Below the pieces are notes generated by a model. That model was not told where the DNA came from, searched no databases, and saw only the letters and a list, made by a program, of their open reading frames with translations. The translations under genes and the position numbers were made by a program. This document shows positions 1 to 10,500 of a stretch of 64,000 nucleotides of DNA, piece by piece. Numbering within the stretch: the first letter of the stretch is position 1; the number at the start of each line of letters is the position of its first letter. The DNA comes from Penelope pileata (taxonomy: Eukaryota; Chordata; Aves; Galliformes; Cracidae), in NCBI GenBank assembly GCA_013396635.1, contig WBMW01005291.1, positions 63,609-127,608 on the forward strand. The letters run 5' to 3'.

Positions 1-389
1 ACATTTGCCCCCAGCCTTCATCTGACCCCTGCTGCCAGCCCTCAGCTTGATTTTCAGCCCCAAGCCACCTGCAGCCCATCTGCAAGGGAGATTGGGGCTA
101 CCCCAGGGTGGGGTGATGCCCTGCAGATGTGCCAACGTCGGCCAAAACATCTGTGGGATGCTCTGCAAAGCCCTGGCACTGCTGCTGAGGACGGGGTCTG
201 CAAAGATGTTTCCCCAAACCCAAGTGGTCAAAACAGGGTCCCCCAAAATCTGCCCTGCCCCAATGAGGGGGAAACCACACTGTGAAAGATTGGGGCCACT
301 TGGTTACCCCGTGCATCCCTCCTTGCCAAAATAGGGATGCTGGAGAGCCCCTCGTGTTTGCAGGGAAAGGAGAGCCGGCACGGGAGGGT
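1..389. other. Intergenic left edge
   Basis: I see no coding exon here. In other vertebrates POLD3 lies on this side, tail-to-tail with CHRDL2, but nothing in these bases can be tied to it. Confidence 0.4.
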
Positions 390-1441
390 GAATCAAAAAG
401 ACGCTTTAATCAGATTTATCCGACAGATCTGGATCTCCAAATAAATAGATTTATCAAAACAGAATAAAACAAGAAACCAGGGATAAATACATGTACCGAA
501 AACAACCTGAAAATCCCCCAAAGCTATTTCCAGTCAGGGGGAGAGCGGTGCTGCTGCACGCCCTCCTCCCCCCACGCTGCAGAAATGGTCCTGTTTGCCC
601 TTTGGGAGATGCTCCTCCTGTGAATACAGCCCAGAAGATAGTATGTAGGATATATATAAATATATAGCATAACAACACGCTCAGTAGCGACCTTAGTGCA
701 GTGATCGGGGTCTTGGAGCCAGCAAGCTGTGAGTGCTGGAGGTTCTCAGGTCAGGGGGGATAGGGGACAGAAAGAGGTGGCATCTCCCCCATCCCCACAT
801 CATGAGCAGCAGTTTTGGTGCTGTTGGACCTAAATTTGTGCCACCACCCCAAGCCCACGGCTTCTCTCCATGGCATCATCGGATCCTCCAAAAAACCACA
901 TCACCGAGTGACCTGCAAAGAAGGGAGAGCGCCCTAAAAGAATTCTCCCAGCTGAAACAGAGGAGGAAAGAGCCAAGATTTTCCAAGAAATACTCTTTGG
1001 AGGGTATTCAGCCAAAGAAACCCTTTGCAGATCATGGGATCTCCCAGAAATGAGACAGAGATTGGTTTTCTCTCCTTGCAGGTCATCGTTAAGCCAGTGA
1101 TGGCCCGAAGCATGGTCTTGTCCTTGGCTGCTGGCTCCTGATGCTCCCCAGAAACGCTTCCTCTCTTCACATTGCACCTCTCCCTCCTCACACCCAGCTC
1201 CTTCAGCAGCAGGGGACACGATGGCCTCGTCCGCTGTCCCACCAGAGTGTCACATCCAAGATGGCGGCCGGGCTTCAAGCATGGACGCGGCGTTGGCGGT
1301 TGGGTTTGGTTCTTCTGCTGGAGCTGCTGTCATTTACGCTAGTGTATCTCTTATTGCTGTGCCAGTCTATTTAATAATGCAACTTTTTTTCGTATATATG
1401 TGTATGTGTGTATGTGGGTGTGGGTGTAGATAAATCAATAG
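390..1441 (-). other. CHRDL2: Probable CHRDL2 3' UTR
   Basis: Downstream of the CHRDL2 stop the minus strand is AU-rich in places (CA/TA repeats just after the stop, and TATATATTTATATATAT near 640-665). There are two ATTAAA signals on the minus strand, at 1375-1370 and 410-405. The proximal signal would give a UTR of under 100 nt. The distal one would give about 1 kb with several AUUUA motifs near 420-490. I cannot tell which is used. Confidence 0.4.
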
Positions 1442-1519
1442 CTANGTTCTTTGTTTCTTTCTCTGGACTCTCTGTCATCTTCAGCTCTGATGTCTGGGCT
1501 TGGAAGATGTTCCAGTGAC
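1442..1519 (-). CDS. CHRDL2: CHRDL2 exon 11 (terminal coding exon, stop codon broken by N)
   Basis: The acceptor CATCCAG is at 1520-1526. The exon encodes GHWNIFQAQTSELKMTESPE then KETKN, aligned with the remembered human end GHWNVFLAQTLELKV...DKVTKT. The assembly then reads AAC N TAG. If the N at 1445 is a spurious joining base, the protein stops at TAG (1444-1442), the same length as human. If it is a real base, no choice gives a stop and about 25 extra low-complexity residues follow. Confidence 0.9.
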
Positions 1520-4500
1520 CTGGATGAGCAGAGACGGACGCTCGTTAGCAATCACCCTCAGTAACTGGGATCAGGAAAAGCCAATTTGCCCCCCACATCA
1601 CACCCCCTGCTCTGGAGAACCTGGGGGGAGATGCTGGGAGCCACCACCAGCGCAGCTCAGCAGCAGCCCCGTAAGCTGCTCCTAGACTTTGCCAGCTCAC
1701 AGATGGATCTGAGGCCAGGGGCTGCCAAAGGGCTTTGGTGTCTCCCGTTGGAGAGCCAGGGGCTGGCTCATGCTGCAGCCAGGGAAGTCACTGTCCCCCA
1801 ACCCTTATCCCCTACCCTTCATCTTCCCTTCCCATCCCCAGCTCCCACCTCCATCCCTTATCCTCCATCCCCTATCCACTATTTCCTATTCCATATCCCT
1901 TATACCCTGTTCCTTATCTTCTATCCCCATCCTCTATCCCTTATCTCTTACCCCCTACTCCCCATCCCCTATCCCTTATCTCTTTCCACCTATTCCCCAT
2001 CCCCTATCCCCTTCCTTAGCCCCCATCCCCTATTCCCATCCCCTATCTCCATGTCCTATCCCATCCTCTCTTCCTTATCCCCTTTCCTTATTCTCTTTCC
2101 CTTATCCTGGGGTTGGAATGAGATGATCTTTGAGGCCCCTTCCAACCCAAGCCATTCTATGACCCCTTATTTCCTTCCCCTATCCTCCATACCCCATGCA
2201 CTATTCCCTATTATCTCCTCCTATTCTCTATCCTTTATCCCCTATCCCCATCCTCTGTCCTCTGTCACCATCCCCCAATCTCATCCTCTTTCCCCACCCT
2301 CCATCTCTCCTTCCCTGTCCCCCATCCCCCATCCCCTATTTCCTATCCCTGCCTTCCTCCAACTCCGATCCTGCTCCCAGGCAGTGCCCCACAAACCCCT
2401 CACAACGCAATTAACAGCGCAATCAGTGACATCCCTAATGCTTATTACAGGTCAGACCCTGTATTTTGGGGTGAGAAGGATTTTGTCTGCCCTCTGACTC
2501 ATCATCAGAAAACCAAAATTTGCTATTTGGGGGCCTTGAGTGGGTACATTTCTCCGCTCCCCTGCTCATGGGGTGATGGCTGCCAGCCCTATTTCTTTGG
2601 GAGAGCTGCTCAAAACTCCCCCGTTTCCACTTGTTTTTCTGCTGCCACCCCAGCTCCCTTGAACCCCCAGCATCCCCACACACCCCGGAGCTGCTGGAGG
2701 AGGCTCAGACCCTTCTTTGCATCCCCCTCACCCCATGATCCCAGCGAGGATTACGCAGCCCCGAGCGCTGCCGTCCCTGGGGGCATTTTTCCTGCCTGAA
2801 TTAACCTCCTGTTGTGGAGAAATCAGCGGCCAACGCTTTCCGAGAATCCGCGGTAGCAGCGGAGGGATGGTTTCACAACGGGCTCGTTCATCAGGGGAAA
2901 CTGAGGCAAGAAGAAGGGGCACATGCCAGAGACCCCAGCCCCAGTGTGAAGCCCATCCTGGGAGAAAGGACTTGAAAATCCCACAGGGCTCAGCCAAGAG
3001 ATGCTGGCTCCAATGGGCTGGAGGTGAAAGCAAACCTCACTGAGCAAACTGGTTTGTACTGGGGCAGCAGAGCCGCTCCGGATTGACCCAAGACCCTGAC
3101 CCGTGGATGCTGAACAACACAGGAATGGGCTCGATCCCAGCCCGACCCGTTAAACTCTAATCCAACCCAGGCAACGAGGCAGCCAGCGGGAAATAGCGCG
3201 GCAGTTTCGTTCTGCACAGGCACTCTCGGCATGTGCACTGGCATTCCTGCTTTTTGTAACATTTACGCACATCCAAGAACATCAAGAATGATTTTTCAAG
3301 ATATTTCAGGGTTTCTTTCTTTCAAATCCCTTGCATAATGTTGCTCTCCCCCGTAACACCAGATGGATTAGATACAAAAATCAAACGTTTTTACGGGCTC
3401 TGGAGAGACCTAGCCTTTGGATTTCACAAGCGTGCGTCCACTTTTAGAAAGCTGGCTGCCCTTTCCAATCCCATAAAGCGAAAATGTGACCGCTGACCAC
3501 GAGCTCTACGTGTGAAGCGGGTCAGCCCCAACTTCAGCAAAGCTCAGAGCAGGACGGGGGGTGGCTTCTTCCCCTACCTTCGTTCGTCCTGGTGATCAGC
3601 CTGAAGTTGTGTGCTTCTTGCTTGAATTCCTGTTTGCTGATCTTCTTGGTCTGGATCAAGTGAAATATCCCTGTAGAGAGAAGCAGGGGGCTGTAAGGCT
3701 CAGCGTGGCTTTGGTGCATGTCCCCATCCCTTCCTGATGGGCACAGCCAAGGGACAGAGGCTGCAGGGTCCTGGTGGGGGTTTGGGATGCCTGACTGGGA
3801 GAAATCTCATTTCTGAACAACGATCGCTTGCTAAGGCAGAACGTGGTGTGACAGCAGCACAGAGTGGGTGCAAGCAATGGGGCTGTGTTGCTCCAGAAAA
3901 TATCTCACACTGGGAGAGCTCTGATCTTCCTGAAACCATCAGAGGGATAAAGCTGGGATCAGTGGGATCCTGGATACCCTTCCTCTCTGGTCACCCTCCC
4001 CAGCTCATAGAACCATAGAATCATTTAGGTTGGAAAGACCACTCTGTCCAACCTCAACCCATCCCCACCGTGCCCACTCATGGAATCATTAAGACTGGAA
4101 AAGACCCCTATGATCATCAATTCCAACCCAACCCCACCATGCCCGCTCACAGAACCATTAAGGTCAGAAAAGACCTCTTGGATCATCAAGCCCAACCACA
4201 GTTGCCCACCCATGGGGGCCCCTCCATCCCCTTGGATGGAGGACCAAGGTTTTTCCATTCCTCTGCCCTCAGCCCTGAAACTCCTCCAGGACAGGAAACG
4301 CACGACTGACCTCAGGCTGATCTTTCTGCCTGTGCCAGCACCGTCCCGTTAGCGGGGCTGCCTGAGTCAGATGTCTGACACGAGAAAACCCTGCATTTAG
4401 CAACGGAAGCGACCTTTCCGTGGGATTAGGGGTCAGGATATTCATACTCATACAGGAGCATGACGAAGGGGGCAGGTATGCCTGGCACATCCTTTGCACA

Positions 4501-7500
4501 TCGTTCCCAGCTTCTTCCCACGTGCCCAGCGCTGATGCTGGTCCCCCCTCGTTTGGTTAAGAGCCCTTCCTCCTTCCCAGCAGCAATTACACACAAAATG
4601 AGTGTGTAACGGATGGGAATCGACGAGCGATCCGTATGAACTGGACGCCGTAGACTGTGGAAAGTTAATACAGGAAGTTTCATGCATCAGGAGAAATATG
4701 AGGCTGGTCGGACTATTAATAAGCCCTGTAAGTGGGAAAAGAAGCCCTACCAGTAACAAAGAAGAGAGTGGATGGAGATAATAAAGCTGTTAATGACGCA
4801 AGGAAGGCACAAGTGTTCAATAAATCCTTCTGGTCTATACTTAGAAAGGAGCAGGAGGGTGTGCTTGTAGCCCCCGTGGCTGATGAAGCACTTTCCAGTA
4901 CATTAGTAACCAGGAGGCTGTTTTAAACAAGAGCCACGAGAGATAAACATCGTTTAACCAAGCGACCCAGATAATTTTCACCCAAGAGCCCCCGGGGAGC
5001 TGGCTGAGACCTTTGGCTGCTGGATGGTCATTTGTGACAAATGCCAGGAGCCAGGGAGCTACGGAGGAACACGGATGTTGAGTCAGCACTCACAAGATCA
5101 GAATAGCCAGTGCTTACCAGCCATGGAAAAGCCAACACGGGATGGAGCTGGTGAAGAATGAGAATTTTGGGTGGCACAGGCTGGGTGATGCCATTTCACA
5201 GCCAGCAGATCCTGCCCAATGGATTGTTGAATATTCTGTGCAGAGTTTGGGAGGATGAGACGGAGGGAGGCAGTGGGGCTGCCAGGCACTCGTCACCTTT
5301 CCTGGTGCTTCATGCACTGTCTTGGGACCAAAAACCAGATAGATTCCAACATCATGGAGAGCAAGGAATGAATTAACAAGCAGCCCACCTCTAAGGTGGC
5401 AATTCTCCTTTCCTAACTTTGGAGTTAGGGGAGAGATAGGCTTCTCATCCTAAAATGGGTGAATGGGATGAATTGCTGCTGCTTCTCTGCATGGCGATCC
5501 ACCATGGCCGTTGAAATGTGGCACTTAGTGCCACGCTGAGGAGTGACATGAGTCTTGTTTAGGAAACTGGTGTCAGGAGTCGCTAAATTATGGACAAATT
5601 GGGTATTTCTAAGGGGTTATTGAGGGATCAGCCTTAAAGTAGCACCAGGCAATGTCCTCACCCATGTGCTTGGAAGCAACCAGTAAAGCTGTGGCTGAGC
5701 CAGAGAAGAGGGTAAATGAAGTGTGAACAAGAGACCTGGGGTGCCTGGTGGGCAAACACCTTGCTGCAGCCAAGTGCAAAGCTCCTCACCCAAAAAGTGA
5801 TGGGACAGGACATGCCTGAGCACTATGGTTCTATGATTCTATGATTCTAAGGCTGCAGGTCAGGAATAGTTTTCCCTAAGGAAAGAGTTGGTGGCTCTGG
5901 AAGAGATTACATGGACCATAGATTTTCCATGGGGGAACTTCAAGCACAGACCAGAAGAGCCCAGGTGTGAGGGTACACTCATGGTGAAACAGTGGGGATT
6001 GCTGAAGGTCCCAGAGCTGCAGATTTTCAGGATAAAAAGGAACCTTTGGGCCACTGTCTAACCCACAGCCTGGCAGGGTTAAACATGGGAAAGAGATCCA
6101 TGGGGCACTGCACCTCCAGGGGCATCCAGCGAGGTAGGAGACAACGACAGAGCCTCTGAACCGTGCTGGTCCCTTCCTGACCCCATCCATTCCATTTCAT
6201 CCTCACTGCCTGCAAAAATTCCTTCTCCAAAACATCAGAATGTCACGTTTCCAAACTCCCGAGCCATTCAGACCCCTAAAAACGTGGGGAAGCCCCCACT
6301 GTGACTCACGCAGGGGCTGGTTGCACATCACCAGCAAGCTGAGTAAAGCTTTAGGCTGGGTGTTGCTGCTGGTTTCTCCTCCCAGCTCCTGCCTCAAGGA
6401 GGAAACCACCCCAGCACGGAAATAGAGGAGGCCACGTAGGTATGGTAAGCCCATACAAAGGCAGATGGACGGGCTCCAGGCGTGACTTGCAGGCTCTTTT
6501 CTCCACACTCGCTGCTCTGTTGGTAGAGTGATGGACCATGGAGAGGTGGAATCCATATGTGACTGAGCTCATGCTCTTTCCCAATAGTAACACTTCGCTC
6601 TGCCAAGCAAAAGAGCTGTGTTGGCCTCGGGGACAAGGGCCTCCCCTGTCCTTCGCTGGCAGGGCTCGGAAGCTCCGTGCAGACGCGAAGCTTTTGGCCT
6701 CAGAAGGTGGCGAGAAGGTTTGGGTGGTGACCTCTGCCAAGCAGCGAGGAGCGGAAACGGGGGGGCCCAGACAGTGCAGGCTCAGCTGTCCTCCAGCTAC
6801 AAGGTGCCATTGTGAAGGAAGCTTCACTGTGCTGGGGGGAGGCTGGGGAGAGGGGCACCGTGGAGGACAGAGGATGGCAGGGAGAGGATGGAAACATGGT
6901 GACAGCCACGGCTCCATCTCTGGAGGTAATTTCTCTGATTAATACCCGTGTGTGCCCACACACCCATCACGGGTGGCTGGGAAGCCCCAAGAGGACTGAG
7001 AACTCCGTTAGGTGAGGCATGAACTTACCCAGGAGGCCAGAATATCTGCTTAACGACGTCCAGAAGACACCCAGCCACATGCTCTGAAGCTGTATCCATA
7101 GGTAGGGCACAATTGACTCAACATGCCCAAGGCACAAGTTTTTGCAAGAGTATGGCCAATGAGGACTCAGGGTTGGGTTATTGCTTTGGGCACCCCAAAA
7201 AAACAAGATACAAATATCTACTGGGCCAAGCATCTTGGGTGGAGACAGGCTCCCCTGGTCCATAAGAGTGTGGCACAGCATGGGGAGAGAGCAAAAGATC
7301 AGTGTCCTTGACAGGTTATGTACTGTGCTCTGCTGGAGGACGCACCAACCAATCACCCAAATCCACTTATCCAAAAAAAGTGGGCAGGGGCAACTCATCT
7401 TCCCTGTGTGAACCTTTGTGGCAGCTCTGCAAGCTTTGCTCCCAGCAGTGGGTGGACCGACAAAAAAGAAAGGGCAAAAATACAGAGTAGCTACATTTTC

Positions 7501-10500
7501 TTTTTTCAGTTTTCCATGTGTGTTTGGAATGAAAGAAGACAGGTTTTGAAGAGCAGCCCCACGGCCCCTGCCTTGTTTGCCCACGTGCTGTGCCACTGGA
7601 TGGTGTTACAGCATCTGGGACCAAAAGTGGTTTCCAACCCCATATCTGCATGAAACACCAGCAAAAGAGAGCAGAAGGGGGAATTAGAAAAGCCAGCCTG
7701 CTGTCAGCAGGTTTCAACTCACTACACAAGGTCTGGAGCACCACTAGAGAAGCCTGAAAAGTTGAACAAAGCTTGGAAAGCACCACATTTCCACGCAGAC
7801 CTTCTTCATTGCTGGCTGGCTTTGTGACCGGCCTCACCTTTAATCAGCTTCCAGTTATAGATTTCCACCTCTTCCGCGGGCTCCTTCTCGATGGCGATTG
7901 TCCTCAGGATCTCCTTGGAGGTCTCGGAGCTGGGTGGCACAAACATGTACACCAGGACGCGGTTGGGGTTCTTGCCACATTGGTCGGTGACTATTTCATC
8001 CGTGGGTTTGACTCTGGTTTCTGGGCACAAAGAAGGAAAGTCCATTAAATAGGGCAAGAGCAACACGAAGGGGTGGGAGGAGGTTCCTAGGAGGTTGGAA
8101 GAGGCTGTCTCAGCACCCAGAGATGCAAAGAGAAAAGGATTAAACCTGGGGTTGGATCCCAATAGACACATGCATCAGGGCTGGCAGCAAAAGGAGACGT
8201 TGATAAAGGGACTTTGGTTCTGCTTGCCCCCATAATTTCAGTTCCCCTTCGTTTTAGCTGCCCCTACACCAGGCAGGGATGGAGTAGAGTGATTTTCTCC
8301 ACCTGGATCCCCTATAACCTTGGTGCCAACACCACGCAGCAAAGCCCAGGCTTCCTGTCTCTCTCCCATCCCAGAGCAGCAACGTCAGCGAAGCGGAGGG
8401 ATGAGCCCGCAGCACGGGAGCCAGCACTGTGGCTGGGCACAGCGCCCGTCCCAGCCCCACGGGTGGGCTCAGCCCCAAACCGAGCCCCCTCCCCACGCAG
8501 AGCTCCTTCACCCTGGTCCACGTGCACAGCAGCGGGGACGACACCGCCAGGACCCTGCGTGACTCCTTCGACAGCCTCAAAGAAGAAGGGACGCTCATTT
8601 TTGTTGTTGTTGTTTTTTTCTGGAGTAATTAAGAATCCCCCATGGTTTTGGAAAGAGATTTATTGCCTTTGGTTGTGGTCCTTGGAACGCAGAGGAGCTC
8701 GGCTCAGCTGAATTTAGCCTTGTTCTCCCAGTCATTTTGGATGCTGAAGCTTTTTACACTACTCGAAAGAAAGTTTGGCTATAAATAGACACGTGGGGTT
8801 TATTTTAGTAGGATGGTTATTTTAGGCCTGATTCTGCTTTCTGGGGTGGTCCTGAGCTACTCTTCACGCACTCTGGTGGAGAGGGGATGGAAATCCCAAT
8901 TTTAAGAGATTTTTTAGTAATAATTGTTCAATTCTGCAGCCTCAGCATGACCCAAAGGGGACAACCACAAGCCACCACCCTCACCCTGCCACCGTGGGAC
9001 GTGGGTGCAGAGAACCTCCATCCCTCACCAGCAGAATTCACCCACTCCAGGGCTGCTTTTTGCATCGCTCGAAGCAGCCTCACATCCACAACCAGTAAGG
9101 AACCACATGCTGTCATGGGTACAACAGGTATTTAACAGCCTCAGAGCATCCCACCAGAGCCAATGGAATGGGCAAGTCAAGGAGGAGGGACCCAATTGTC
9201 CTGGGCAGAAGCTCTCCCTGCACCAGCGGTGATGGTTTCCCTGCCCAACCAACGTATCTCAGCAATTCCCCTTTTGCAAACAGAGAGCAGTCAGCATTTT
9301 CCTCCAAGCTACCGCGTGCAGAGGAGCAAGAGGAGGACAGTCATGGAAACTGCCTGGAAAATGACGACGGGCGAAACCGCCGCGTAGTGAAGCAAAGGAC
9401 AAGCATGTAACTTGGCTGAGCGATGTGTGTGTGTGTGTGATTGCTATCTATGAGTACTGGAAAGCAAGAAAAAAAATCATTTTGGCTGGGTCAGAGTGTT
9501 TAACTGGAAATAAATGAAGTCTGAAGAGCAGACAAGAGATCCCAGCAGAGAAAGTTGTAGACTTAAACCAGAGAGACCTGCTATAATCAGAATGCAAGAC
9601 TGGAAGGGCTCTGCTCAGTCAACACATCCCATTCCCACCAGGCACCACGTCATAAATCCTGCTCATAAACATATCAGAAACCTTATTAAAACAAGCTGAG
9701 CTTCTGCCCTTCACTCCCCAGGGGAGGCTGCCCCAGCACCTCCCTGCTTGGCAGACGGAAAACCTTGAAAATCCCAGCTGAAACTGTTTTGCAGGCTGTT
9801 TGCCCCCATTCCTTAACCCGACAACGTCCCTTGCTGGTGAGACCCCTCCATGGAACCACCTTGAAGGTGGATGTCAGGGAAGATGACCCAGCAATTGCTG
9901 CATCTGCAGTCAGACGCGGGGAGACTCAGGCTATCTTTAGCATCTCTGCAGAAGCAGTGGGTGGTCCACCATCTAAACATCCAACATGGAATGATAACAC
10001 AGAGAGGTATAACCTAGAAAACGTTCTTCCTTGGAAACAGAGATCTGATGCCCTGCCACATTTTTGACAGGTCTGCTGTTGCAGGGACACAACTTTCCAA
10101 AGACCAAGAAGCTGACAGACCCCAAAACCATTGAACATGAAAAAAAAATGTTCTCTTCACCATGTCCCAGCCCTAGTTTCAGCTCGGTTCCACCTGGCTA
10201 ACCCTCTCCTTCCAGGGCTGGGGACCTCAACTCAAACCAAACCATGGGTGCCACAGACATCCTGCACCTGGAGAGTGTCCTCCTTGTTTCAAACCTGCAT
10301 TTCAGCTGCCACAATTTAATCCAGTAACTTTTGTCCCAAAGGGACAAAGACCAAAGTGAGGAGTCTGTGCCCTCTCCTCGCCTTCTGCCTATCTGAAGAT
10401 TGTTAGCACACAGCTCTTCAAATATGTTTCTCCAGACTCCAGCCACCCAGCACACGCAGCTTTTTGGGATCAGTTTCTTCATCTTGGGCCAGTCCCAAAA

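Noticed and set aside
1081..1220. Alternative terminal exon of CHRDL2
   Set aside because: A minus-strand frame here (EPAAKDKTMLRAITGLTMTC) was tested first, but the exon at 1519-1442 matches the human C-terminus and phase exactly.
1586..2497. 303-codon open frame rich in Pro, Ser, Leu and Tyr
   Set aside because: It is the translation of the CCCTATC repeat tract; other frames of the same tract are open as well, which shows composition and not selection.
8777..8790. TATA-box-like ggctataaatagac
   Set aside because: Lies in CHRDL2 intron 8 with no gene start after it on the plus strand; a lone motif is not enough evidence.
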